Source of the DNA: JAYFQE01 sp034927345
GTDB taxonomy: Bacteria; Bacillota; Clostridia; Saccharofermentanales; UBA5734
Assembly: GCA_034927345.1 (NCBI GenBank)
Contig: JAYFQE010000004.1
Coordinates: 124,001 to 188,000 of the forward strand
DNA length: 64,000 nt
Direction: 5' to 3'
The notes beneath the pieces were generated by a model. It did no database searches, had not been told where the DNA came from, and saw only the letters and a program-made list of their open reading frames with translations. The number at the start of each line of letters is the position of its first letter. Within the stretch, counting starts at the first letter, position 1. Positions 53,638-62,144 of the stretch are shown here, piece after piece. A program made the translations under genes and the position numbers.

Positions 53638-53890
53638 CGCTCCTATTCGGCAGGATTTCCACGCCGTTTTACATGACTCGATTATACCTTATGGCGGGTC
53701 AGGAATGAACAATGGGCAGGAGAGTCGGTAACTCCCATTTTTGCTTGTACTCGGCATATAACTGTGTTAAGATTCCAGTAAATCTTTACTTCCATTGCCG
53801 GAAGTCTTGATATTTGATTGTTGTTTTCAATAGCGCAGGCGATCGGCGGAACCGTTCGGAAAAGCTTGCGTGCAGAGGAGAAATATAACG

Positions 53891-54793
53891 ATGTTTGACA
53901 TTCGGATCGGTACGTTGATTCCTGCCGGCGATGCGGTTTCCATGATTCATCAATTGAATCCCCAAGGCTTTGAAAGTTATCAGCTGAACTTTGATAAAAG
54001 TGTGCAGACGCTGGATTTTGACGAATATGCCAGAACAGTCCGCGAGGCGGCGGAAGACCGGCCGCTGGCGTTCGGACTCTACGGCAATACCATCCAGGAC
54101 CCCGAGGTGCGTGCGGCGATCGAAAAGCTGATCCGCAGCGCGCCGCTATTGGACTGCCATGTGATCGGGCTTTTCGCCGGAGCCGATCCGAAAAAAACGG
54201 TTCCGGAAAACATCCCGGGATTCCGGGCGGTATTCGAACCCCTCGTTCGCATGGCCGAAGCGAACGGCGTCAAGCTGGCGCTGGAGGGCTGCGGAGGCGG
54301 ATGGAACGGCTCAAGCGGCAACATCGCCTTCTGTGCCGACGCCTGGGAACTGATCTTCAATGCCGTTCCCGGCGAGGCATTGGGCCTTGAGTGGGAGCCG
54401 TGCCACGCGCTCGAGTGTCTTGCCGACCCGATCTCTCAGTTGCGCCGCTGGGCGCCCAGAGTGGCGCATCTGCACGGGAAAGACGGCACGGTGGCCCGGG
54501 ACGTGCTGCAGCAGTACGGCTTTAACGGCGGCCATCCGTTTATGTGGGACCGCACCCCCGGCTTCGGCGACACAAACTGGGCGGATGTGTTCACAATTTT
54601 GCTGCAGGCCGGTTTCGCCGGCAGCTGTGATATCGAAGGGTATCACGACCCGGTGCATTACGACGATATGGAATGGACTGCACAGCTAACCGCGCTGAAT
54701 TATCTCAAGAACTGCCGCGGCGGGCAGGAATATTTCCGCGGGCCGGAGGAATACCGCGGTTACCAGGGAACGCGCCGTCACGGCGGCCGGTGA
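53891..54793 (+). CDS. Sugar phosphate isomerase/epimerase-like TIM barrel
   Basis: A protein of 300 residues. The AP-endonuclease-2/IolE-like barrel is shown by IRIGTLIPAGDAV, VIGLFAGADPKKT, LALEGCGG (metal Glu), LGLEWEPCHAL, VAHLHGKDG (metal His region) and CDIEGYHDPVH (final Glu and His). Such enzymes epimerise keto-sugars or act on inositol derivatives. AGAGGAG precedes ATG 53891 by 10 nt. The gene is strikingly GC-rich at third positions compared with both neighbours, suggesting a different origin. It stands alone and converges with the D-Ala-D-Ala ligase gene. Confidence 0.85.
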   Translation: MFDIRIGTLIPAGDAVSMIHQLNPQGFESYQLNFDKSVQTLDFDEYARTVREAAEDRPLAFGLYGNTIQDPEVRAAIEKLIRSAPLLDCHVIGLFAGADPKKTVPENIPGFRAVFEPLVRMAEANGVKLALEGCGGGWNGSSGNIAFCADAWELIFNAVPGEALGLEWEPCHALECLADPISQLRRWAPRVAHLHGKDGTVARDVLQQYGFNGGHPFMWDRTPGFGDTNWADVFTILLQAGFAGSCDIEGYHDPVHYDDMEWTAQLTALNYLKNCRGGQEYFRGPEEYRGYQGTRRHGGR

Positions 54794-54860
54794 GCGTCCC
54801 GACGGCGCGGAGGGCGTTCATCAAAGGGGCTTGTACAAACGATTGAGCAGACTCTTGCGC

Positions 54861-55889
54861 TCATTTGTTGTATATTGCAAATGCTATCTCCTCGCATAAA
54901 TCATTGTAAGTAATACCATGGACTAATGCTTCCTGAGGCAACAAACTTGTTGGTGTCATTCCCGGCAAAGTATTTGCTTCTAAACAATATGCGTTATTAT
55001 TTTTATCTAATATAAAGTCTACGCGTGAATAAAAGCCTAAACGCAAGACCGTATGAACTTTTACAGCGCTATTTTGCAATAAGCTACAAACTTCAACCGA
55101 AATATTCGCCGGGCATATTTCCTCGGTCAGACCTTTTTGATATTTGTTTTTATAATCGTAAAAACCGGTTAACGGTATTATTTCAATTACGGGTAAGGCT
55201 TCTCCATTTAATATGCCAACAGAAAATTCTCTGCCATCGATCTTCTCTTCAATGATAATAGAGCTTTCATATCTTTTAGCATATTCGATAGCATCATTAA
55301 GTTCAGAGGGGTTCTCAATAATAGTCACGCCAACGCTTGAGCCACAACTGCATGGCTTAACAACACACGGATATTTGATATCATCAAAATCGTTATTAGT
55401 TCGTAAATCAATATATTTCCAATTTGGTGTAAGAATATTCTTTGATAAAATTAGCTTCTTTGACAAGTCTTTGTCCATTGCCAAAAGACTGCCTACATAA
55501 CCTGAACCTGTGTATTTTATTCCATTTATATCGAAGACAGCTTGCAGTTTACCATTTTCACCTATCGAGCCATGCAGAGCAAGAAAAACCACATCGGCGT
55601 TTTTGCACAAATCAATGACTCCATCACCAATTAAGTCTTCTTTATGATTAACGCCAGCTTTAATAACGTCCAAATCAGGCTCATGTGCCGGAACTGAATA
55701 TGAAAATGTTTTATTAGATTTTAAATTAACATATTCGGGCGCTATATCTTTATTGTTTATTCCTAAATATAAGTCAAGCAACATGACATCATGTCCTTTT
55801 TCGATTAGTGCATTTGATATTAATGCACCTGAGGAAAGAGAAACGTCTCGCTCAGGACTAAGCCCGCCTGCCAGTACTATTATTTTCAT
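54861..55889 (-). CDS. ddl: D-alanine--D-alanine ligase
   Basis: A protein of 342 residues. ATP-grasp motifs: LHGSIGENG, PCVVKPCSCGSSVGV, IIEEKIDGREFSVGIL, VDFILDKNNNAYCLEANTLPGMT. The omega-loop FYDYKNKYQKG keeps the Lys-Tyr of D-Ala-specific Ddl enzymes rather than the changes of VanA-type D-Ala-D-lactate ligases, so an ordinary peptidoglycan role is likely. GGAG lies 7 nt before the ATG. Codon use is AT-rich, unlike the gene that converges on it. It may be a second, accessory ligase gene, as it is not near mur genes. Confidence 0.92.
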   Translation of the reverse strand: MKIIVLAGGLSPERDVSLSSGALISNALIEKGHDVMLLDLYLGINNKDIAPEYVNLKSNKTFSYSVPAHEPDLDVIKAGVNHKEDLIGDGVIDLCKNADVVFLALHGSIGENGKLQAVFDINGIKYTGSGYVGSLLAMDKDLSKKLILSKNILTPNWKYIDLRTNNDFDDIKYPCVVKPCSCGSSVGVTIIENPSELNDAIEYAKRYESSIIIEEKIDGREFSVGILNGEALPVIEIIPLTGFYDYKNKYQKGLTEEICPANISVEVCSLLQNSAVKVHTVLRLGFYSRVDFILDKNNNAYCLEANTLPGMTPTSLLPQEALVHGITYNDLCEEIAFAIYNK

Positions 55890-55952
55890 AAAATTACTCC
55901 GTTTATATTGTTATATTTGACGTACACGTTATGTAATTAATGGGGCGTTTCC

Positions 55953-57209
55953 TTATCCATCGATTTTAATCATAACGCCCTTATCTGCTGCCTGTAAAAA
56001 GGTCATTTCGCCGGATTTCATATCAGTCAGCAGTTTCTGATAATCTGTTATCGTTTTGATACCTGAGATATGACCGGTTGAGCATACTTGGGTTTTCAGA
56101 TCCACATATAAAATATCCATGTTCTGATTATTGTCCCGGTTATAAACCAACCAGATCATATCCGAACTCAACTGTATCGGATAAAAGACGTCCTTTTTAT
56201 TGATCGCAATTTCAATCTTCTTTCTCTGGTTTTGCATGGTGATCTGATTACCATCCTGCCTATAAAGCCACCCGTTTTTTGTGCTCCATTCATTATCATT
56301 GATTACTTCGAATTGTGAAACATCTGTTGTCGAGATCAGCTTGCCGAATGGATCGCCGGTTTTTTCTTGACCAAGAATAGCAACAAGCTGTTGATTCCCG
56401 ATACCATTTATCTGAACAGCAACGTCCTGGCAATACCGGCTTTCTGTTTTTTTATCGATATCGATACACCAAATGGAATAGAAGCTTTGTTCTCTGGAAG
56501 TCAAATATAATATTTTATTGTCATCTTGACTGCATGCCCATTGACCGATCCATTCCCATGAGAATAAATCTCCTATTCCTTTCTTTTCAATCGTCTCATA
56601 ATCAAAACCGCCGACCTGCCGTTGACTGATTTTTTGGATATTCTCCTGGATATCGATTGAATATAAATCATCGCCCACTTGCATAATCCAGAAATCTTTG
56701 CTTTTTGGGACAAATTCTTGACCATTGATCATGAAATCCAGAAGAATCTGCTGGTCGACGGGCAAAATCTGAGATTCTTGAATCAGGCAATAATTGGTCC
56801 AGTCGCCGATGATGACCTGATATACATCATAGGATATTTCTTCCGAATCATACCAATAACGGCCTGATATCGAGCTGATTTTTTTGATTGAATAGCTGAC
56901 TTCATTCCATTGCATCTGCTGTTCGGATAATTCCCAAAACAAAGGCTTCTTTGATTTACTACCCTCATTGAAATGGTCTAACGAGGCTGGTACCAACAAC
57001 ATTCGATTATGAGAAATGTCCAATTTCAATTCGATTTCTTTTTGAGTGCTTTCTGTGGCTTGTGTTGTGGCTTCAGTTGGATTCGCCGTTGATTGAGATG
57101 AAGGGGTGGATATGCTTTCAGTCGTTTGAACAGTCGTCGGCTTTTCTGTACAACCAGACAAACATAGTACAATCATAAACACGATGATCATTTTATAATG
57201 CATTTTCAT
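55953..57209 (-). CDS. Lipoprotein of unknown function
   Basis: A protein of 418 residues. The signal peptide ends in the lipobox LSGC, followed by a Thr/Ser/Gln linker of about 35 residues, then a beta-rich domain with repeated Trp/Asp blocks (DWTNYCLIQESQILPV, WIGQWACSQDDNKILYLTS, IWCIDIDKK). This hints at a beta-propeller such as DUF5050-type proteins, but repeats are not clear enough to assert it. AAGGAAG lies 7 nt before ATG 57209. It should be anchored on the outer membrane face. It is not clearly in an operon. Confidence 0.75.
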   Translation of the reverse strand: MKMHYKMIIVFMIVLCLSGCTEKPTTVQTTESISTPSSQSTANPTEATTQATESTQKEIELKLDISHNRMLLVPASLDHFNEGSKSKKPLFWELSEQQMQWNEVSYSIKKISSISGRYWYDSEEISYDVYQVIIGDWTNYCLIQESQILPVDQQILLDFMINGQEFVPKSKDFWIMQVGDDLYSIDIQENIQKISQRQVGGFDYETIEKKGIGDLFSWEWIGQWACSQDDNKILYLTSREQSFYSIWCIDIDKKTESRYCQDVAVQINGIGNQQLVAILGQEKTGDPFGKLISTTDVSQFEVINDNEWSTKNGWLYRQDGNQITMQNQRKKIEIAINKKDVFYPIQLSSDMIWLVYNRDNNQNMDILYVDLKTQVCSTGHISGIKTITDYQKLLTDMKSGEMTFLQAADKGVMIKIDG

Positions 57210-57498
57210 ATGTTTACTTCCTTATCTGGTTTTACAACCATAAGATTTCAAGTACAACTTTTACCTTAAATATTTTGTGTATCTGTTCTGTTTTTCATGC
57301 CGCAATTTTAGCTTAATTTTCTTTTTTAAGTCTTCATCTTGGAAACCGTTATAATAGTCTGCAACATACTAATCATATCAGTTAATAGATATTCGCTATA
57401 GAATATTATGATTAATTAATATAACGTTGTCAATGAATATTAAGATGACGTATCCTGAAATAGTACACTCTGAAAATCAGACCGACTTCACATAATGC

Positions 57499-58428
57499 TC
57501 ATAACTTTGTGCTAATAAAAATATTATACGCTTGCTGCCAAGTTTCGTTTGTAAAGAGACTACCTTTTTCACCTTTAGAATAGGCTATTTCAGATGCTAT
57601 TTTAAAAAATATACCAAAATAATCTCTACCAGTCCTCATTGCTAAATAGACAAGCTCGCACCAAATAGTTCCGCGCTCATATATTTTTGTTTTCTTTGCA
57701 AATTGAATAGTCGTTTCAATATCATATTCAACTCTTTTTTCAATAACATTAAATCCTGAATATGTTTCTTCAAGGATCGTGTATGCTGCACGATTGTCGA
57801 AATCAAGCGGTTGTCCGCAAGAACCGGGATTTATAATTAACTTTTTTCCGCAGTATCCATAACCTTGTAAATGATTATGGCCCATTAAAATTATTGCTGC
57901 ATTTATTTCATTGAACATTTTTTTATAATCATCTTGATTGATCATCATACTAAAATTATCAAGAAATTGTTCATGGGAAAATGGGCGTTCTAACATTTTT
58001 CTATGAAAATGAGCGCTTCCATAATCCCTTTTCATCCGCTGTTGCAAACCCTTAATATAATGACTTGCATATATGAAGCTATCGGATTCGAGCGGGATAT
58101 ATGCGTCTTCTTTAAGCGTTGAAATAAAATTAACCGTTACTTTTGACAATTCACAATATGTTTGATAGAGTACTCCCATCTGATCAAACACCCAGCCAGA
58201 TTGATTATCTTTAGATAGAGCCTCCAAATATGTTTCTTTATTTCCTAAAATAACATCCGCATTTTTCAGCTTTGAAATATACTGTACAACGTCATTTGAA
58301 AAAGGTAAATCAAATATATAGTCACCTATGAAAATAAATCTATCTACATGGTTCAAATTAGCATTTTCAATAACTTTAACTAAAGCAGGATAGTTTCCAT
58401 GAATATCTGAAATTATGGCAAATTTCAT
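57499..58428 (-). CDS. Metallophosphoesterase
   Basis: A protein of 309 residues. Calcineurin-like motifs: ISDIHGNYPAL, FIGDYIFD, ILGNKE, LMGHNHLQGYG and NPGSCGQPLD. The MPE core of about 200 residues is extended at the C-terminus. It hydrolyses phosphomonoesters or diesters, substrate unknown (families range from diadenosine tetraphosphate to cyclic nucleotides). AAGGTG lies upstream of the ATG. The histidine-phosphatase gene is on the same strand 63 bp upstream; they may form a pair. Confidence 0.9.
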   Translation of the reverse strand: MKFAIISDIHGNYPALVKVIENANLNHVDRFIFIGDYIFDLPFSNDVVQYISKLKNADVILGNKETYLEALSKDNQSGWVFDQMGVLYQTYCELSKVTVNFISTLKEDAYIPLESDSFIYASHYIKGLQQRMKRDYGSAHFHRKMLERPFSHEQFLDNFSMMINQDDYKKMFNEINAAIILMGHNHLQGYGYCGKKLIINPGSCGQPLDFDNRAAYTILEETYSGFNVIEKRVEYDIETTIQFAKKTKIYERGTIWCELVYLAMRTGRDYFGIFFKIASEIAYSKGEKGSLFTNETWQQAYNIFISTKL

Positions 58429-58491
58429 CGATCTATTTCACCTTCCAATGCTCAATTTTGATGCAAGTTTTGATTATGCTCATTTGGCATG

Positions 58492-59052
58492 TTAGTCAAC
58501 CCATTTAAAGTAGTTGAAGCTACCACAATAGTTAATGATATATGGTGAACAATATTGGACTTTAGCTTCACCTGTAAATCTTCGTATTATTCCCCCATGA
58601 GCAACTATAATTATTTTTTTATAACCTTCTTTATAGTAAATGTGAATCACAGGATTAATACGATCAATTATTTCATCAATTTTCTCCCAGTTTCTTTTTT
58701 CACCATTTGGATAAATTCCTTTGCAATTACAGAAATCCTGATATAAAGCATCGGCTTCCTCAGAAGATTTGAATTGAAAGGTTTTATCTGGTTCCCACTC
58801 ACGCAAATCCATTTCAACGATTAATTTGATTCCTGTTTCCCGTGATATAATTGCTGCTGTTTGCAGGGCACGAGTATATGGTGATGAAACAATTATTTCA
58901 CTTTTGTTTAAAATACTACTTAATGCAACCTTTTCAGCCTGGACTATTCCTAGTTCGGTTAATGGAGCTAAAGCTCTTCCGTGTCCGATAAATCCTCTTT
59001 CGTCACATGGTGTATAATTGGGTTCACCATGCCTAATAAAAATAATTTCCAT
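58492..59052 (-). CDS. Histidine phosphatase family protein (phosphoglycerate mutase fold)
   Basis: A protein of 186 residues. RHGEPN (phospho-acceptor His), SSPYTRALQTA (second Arg), LREWEPD and VAHGGIIRRFTG (second His) are the family signature. It is likely a small-molecule or protein phosphatase, not the glycolytic mutase, because of its short length. The ATG at 59052 gives the normal N-terminus; the frame extends 21 codons upstream without conservation. No good ribosome site was seen for either. This is the last chromosomal gene before the tRNA fragment. Confidence 0.87.
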   Translation of the reverse strand: MEIIFIRHGEPNYTPCDERGFIGHGRALAPLTELGIVQAEKVALSSILNKSEIIVSSPYTRALQTAAIISRETGIKLIVEMDLREWEPDKTFQFKSSEEADALYQDFCNCKGIYPNGEKRNWEKIDEIIDRINPVIHIYYKEGYKKIIIVAHGGIIRRFTGEAKVQYCSPYIINYCGSFNYFKWVD

Positions 59053-59127
59053 ACCACGTAAATATGAATCCTTCTCTTTTATAATCCGCAGGAAGTATAG
59101 CATAAAAATTACCATAACAGAAGATAG

Positions 59128-59169
59128 AAAAATCCAAGTGCAGGTTCAAATTCCTACACATGGATTTTT
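59128..59169 (-). terminator. Terminator downstream of the tRNA fragment
   Basis: AAAAATCCA (59128-59136) pairs with TGGATTTTT (59161-59169), with GTG/CAC inside. On the minus strand it ends in five T. It lies 3 bp from the CCA end of the tRNA sequence, so it is the natural tRNA terminator. Confidence 0.75.
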
Positions 59170-59172
59170 ACT

Positions 59173-59217
59173 TGGTGATCGCGAGAGGATTTGAACCTCC
59201 GGCCTGCGGTTTAGGAA
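59173..59217 (-). other. 3' half of tRNA-Arg(CCU), attachment site
   Basis: On the minus strand the sequence runs from anticodon loop TTCCTAA through a variable loop, a T-arm (GGAGG-TTCAAAT-CCTCT) and acceptor CGCGATC to A and CCA. The bases that should pair with the anticodon stem on the 5' side (expected GCGGT) read GCCAT, and no D-arm or 5' acceptor follows. This is the usual scar where an integrated element took over the 3' end of a tRNA gene. The full tRNA should lie at the other end, right of the window. Confidence 0.8.
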
Positions 59218-60114
59218 ATGGCTTGTAAGTAGTTGTTCGGTTTTGACGATCCCTGATGATGCCCTATTATCAAGGATTATAGAAAATTGTTGCTTGACCA
59301 TCATTGACGATATTTGATCGGATTTGATGATAATAAACCACAAATGAACCACAAGATAAACCACAGATTTAGGAGAGCAATTAACATGCATCAGCGTATA
59401 CTAGCCAGACTTGCACGAGTTCTTTATCGACTATATTCTATATATGTGAGTTGATGTATATAGAAGTGTTGGATCTAGGGTAAAGAAGTACCCGAGTATT
59501 TCGATAGCTTTTTCAACAAATGACATATAGTTAAACAAGATACAAAACCTGTGTCAAAATCCAAGTAACAACAAGTTTATTTTTAAAAGAGTAATTGTGA
59601 AAAATCAAAATATAAACCATTTACAGATGTATTCACTGACATAAAGCAACAAAATGATAAGTAACATGAATGATCATAATGTGTCATATCTAAAAATTTA
59701 AAATATTTTAATAATTGAAGACATGTTATTTGAACTGTAAATATAGTATTCTCACCTACGGGCTACCTCGCAGATTGCGAAGGAGTCTGATGTATATACT
59801 TTGCACAAAGAAAATTTATAGACAAAAAGGTTGTTGTATCAGACTTTCTTTGCCAAGAATGGTTTAATATTTGTCATAGTTAAGAAATAGAGTGCTCACA
59901 TAAACCTTATAAATTGATATTAATAATATAACGATTCTTAGATGAACGGAATACAACCATATATGAGGGTTTTACATATGTATATCCTGTATCATATGCA
60001 GAATTCACACAAATAGTATTTACACATATATATTTAATTCTGATATAATAATGATTAACATATTGTTTAACGTTAACGTCAACTTTTTTGCTCGATCTTT
60101 AGAGGTATTATTAT
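59218..60114. other. 897-bp AT-rich left end of the element
   Basis: Non-coding as far as can be seen, except the phased repeats at 59335-59365. No integrase gene lies here. A TCGCA-GAT-TGCGA hairpin is at 59768-59780. A 25-codon frame with GGAG at 59790 was not accepted as a gene. Confidence 0.6.
59335..59365 (+). repeat. Three phased AACCACA repeats
   Basis: AACCACA occurs at 59336, 59347 and 59359, spaced 11 and 12 bp, that is about one DNA turn. It lies about 120 bp inside the attachment site, the place where tyrosine recombinases have their arm-binding repeats. Confidence 0.7.
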
Positions 60115-61119
60115 ATGATTAGTAATAGAATCGAAAAACAGATAACAGACATTAATAGACTTTTTAGTAATGGTATTATTAATGAAAATGAGTATGAATC
60201 ACTAAGAAGAGATATTCTCAATGGAGTAAAAATCAAGAACTATAGCAAGAAGAATAGCAGAATTCTAGTTATTTCAATATTTATTACCGTTTTAGTATTG
60301 ATTCTGGTAGCACTTGTTCTGTTTTCGACCGAATCCATTAAAGTAAAAAAAGTTTACTCGAATGGGGATATTTATATCGGACAGTTTAAATTTGGAAGGA
60401 ATAGTGGCCAAGGTATAATGACATATGCGAATAGCAATAAATACGATGGCGAGTGGCAAGATGGTGTTCGTAATGGTTTTGGAACACTCACATGGCCAGA
60501 CGGCACAAATTATATTGGCGAGTGGAAAGATGATGTTCGTAGCGGCCAAGGAATAATATCATGCGCGAATGGTGAAAAATACGATGGCGAGTGGAAAGAT
60601 GGTGTTAAGAGTGGTTATGGAGTTTCATATCATGTGAATGGAATAGTTGCATATGATGGACAAATGGATTTCGATCTACCAAATGGATTCGGGACTTTCT
60701 ATTCAGATAGTGGTGCTGTTTTATTTGAAGGAGAATTTATAAACGGTGAATTAAATGGCATGGGTATAGAGTATTATTTGAATGGTAATATTCGTTATGA
60801 TGGCGAATGGAAAGATGGTGTCCAAAATGGTCAGGGAACTGCACATTTAGAAAATGGAAGTATTCTTTATGAGGGTTATTGGAAAAATGGTGTATATGAT
60901 GGATTTGGTACCACTTTTCTTAATGGGGCTAAATTTGAAGAAGGTGAGTATAAAGACGGGAAATTAAACGGGCAAGGTACATACTATAACTCAAATGGTG
61001 CAATACTATACATAGGCGGATATATTAATGGTGAATTTGACGGTTATGGTACGATGTATGACGATGACGGACACATCTTATATTCAGGTAATTGGCGTGG
61101 TGGGGAAATCGATGATTAG
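60115..61119 (+). CDS. SHOCT-like, transmembrane, MORN-repeat protein
   Basis: A protein of 334 residues. Residues 1-37 (RLFSNGIINENEYESLRRDIL) match SHOCT helices; a single membrane helix spans about 49-70 (ILVISIFITVLVLILVALVLF). About ten MORN repeats of roughly 23 residues follow (YDGEWKDGVxxGxG pattern), ending near 330. MORN sheets bind lipids or proteins; with one helix and a short N-terminal cytoplasmic part, the repeats would face outside. AGAGGT is 8 nt before the ATG. It is the first gene inside the element and unlike the phage genes on the other strand, so it may be cargo. Confidence 0.85.
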   Translation: MISNRIEKQITDINRLFSNGIINENEYESLRRDILNGVKIKNYSKKNSRILVISIFITVLVLILVALVLFSTESIKVKKVYSNGDIYIGQFKFGRNSGQGIMTYANSNKYDGEWQDGVRNGFGTLTWPDGTNYIGEWKDDVRSGQGIISCANGEKYDGEWKDGVKSGYGVSYHVNGIVAYDGQMDFDLPNGFGTFYSDSGAVLFEGEFINGELNGMGIEYYLNGNIRYDGEWKDGVQNGQGTAHLENGSILYEGYWKNGVYDGFGTTFLNGAKFEEGEYKDGKLNGQGTYYNSNGAILYIGGYINGEFDGYGTMYDDDGHILYSGNWRGGEIDD

Positions 61120-61267
61120 AGTTTATCTTTTATGAAATACTCATATAGTTACATCATTCTTGATTGTCTATATTGATTCTCGAGAAACGGCTCAGAGATA
61201 TTGTTTTATTCTTTTACCGATGGCTGTCTGCTGAGCAGCTGCTCGCTTAAGGAAAATCGGGGTTTGG

Positions 61268-61567
61268 TTATACGGCTTTTCCCCTATATTCCTTTAAACG
61301 TTTTGTTCTTATCTTTTTCTGTGCCTCTGACAAATTCATCCTTTTTGGTGGCCTAATTGATATCCAATCAGAAGGAAATGCTACATTAGTACTTAAGCCA
61401 TCACTGTAATTTCTGATATGAACTGGATCCATGATATCCGGATTGGCCTCTGCTAGTTTTAAAATTTGTCTATGAACGCTCTCCTGATAGGTACTAATCT
61501 GGGCACCATTATCTTCATCGCTCATTTTTATTATTGTTTCTCTTTCACAAGGCTCATATCTTGTCAT
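61268..61567 (-). CDS. Small phage-type protein (paralogue 1)
   Basis: A protein of 99 residues. RYEPCERETIIKMSDEDNGA, AEANPDIMDPVHIRNY, DWISIRPPKRMNLSEAQKKIR are shared, position by position, with the gene at 61660. Start 61567 has GAGGTG 6-7 nt upstream; the frame runs 36 codons further back but only the short form matches the paralogue. Similar short proteins occur beside phage primases in Clostridia; no function is known to me. Confidence 0.7.
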   Translation of the reverse strand: MTRYEPCERETIIKMSDEDNGAQISTYQESVHRQILKLAEANPDIMDPVHIRNYSDGLSTNVAFPSDWISIRPPKRMNLSEAQKKIRTKRLKEYRGKAV

Positions 61568-61659
61568 CTGAAACACCTCTTTCATTTGCTTATTATCTTT
61601 GTTGAATTCGCTCTTAACAACATAGTTTGGGAATTTATCCCTTACAGGGATAGTCAATG

Positions 61660-61983
61660 TTAATTTTCCATACACTGTTGGGGTTTTTGACTCTTGCTTT
61701 TGGCATTATAACATCTTATTCTTTCAGATCTTGCTGCTCGTTGTTCGTCTGTTAGCTTCATCTTTTTGGGAGGACCAATCCTTATCCACTTCTTGGGTAG
61801 TTTTACATACAGACATTGACCGTCAGCATCTCGTTTTATCAAATGCACTTCGTCAGGCCGTATTAATAGTAATCTTTCTAATATTTTTATCATGGCCTTC
61901 TGGCGTGTATAAACAAGGGCCATTTTTGAACCATCATCCATTTGAATTATTGTTTCACGTTCGTAGGCTAAAAGTTGATACAT
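61660..61983 (-). CDS. Small phage-type protein (paralogue 2)
   Basis: A protein of 107 residues. AYERETIIQMDDGSKMA, LIRPDEVHLIKRDADGQ and KKWIRIGPPKKMKLTDEQRAARSERIR are the conserved blocks shared with the gene at 61268. A tandem duplication has probably occurred. GGAGGA lies 7-8 nt before the ATG. It lies 161 bp downstream of the primase-helicase gene on the same strand, across the 16-bp inverted repeat. Confidence 0.75.
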   Translation of the reverse strand: MYQLLAYERETIIQMDDGSKMALVYTRQKAMIKILERLLLIRPDEVHLIKRDADGQCLYVKLPKKWIRIGPPKKMKLTDEQRAARSERIRCYNAKSKSQKPQQCMEN

Positions 61984-62046
61984 ACTTCATTCCTCCGTTC
62001 TTTTGGATTTGTTAGTTGCACAATACAATGGGTATTATTGTTATTC

Positions 62047-62143
62047 TGTGAACGATGTGAACCTATTTAACCGTTTTCCCAAGACTTTCCCCCTATATAT
62101 ACAACTCTTTGGAATTTACCCTTTATAGTTCACATCGTTCACA
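62047..62143. repeat. 16-bp inverted repeat beside the primase gene
   Basis: TGTGAACGATGTGAAC (62047-62062) is the exact reverse complement of 62128-62143, with 65 bp between. Each arm also holds two GTGAAC direct copies 9 bp apart. It lies between the primase stop (62145) and the small-protein start. A regulatory or origin-like site is possible. Confidence 0.8.
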
Positions 62144-62144
62144 C

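Noticed and set aside
51285..55889. Possible vancomycin-resistance cluster (VanZ-like and Ddl genes)
   Set aside because: They are in different operons, the ligase has a D-Ala-type omega loop, and no vanH, vanX or VanS/R genes are present.
59146..59391. 81-codon minus frame ending in RRPEVQILSRSPSK
   Set aside because: That peptide is what a translated tRNA T-arm gives; the DNA is the tRNA fragment and attachment site.
59790..59867. 25-codon plus frame with GGAG upstream
   Set aside because: Spacing of 4 nt is short and the peptide has no features; likely chance.
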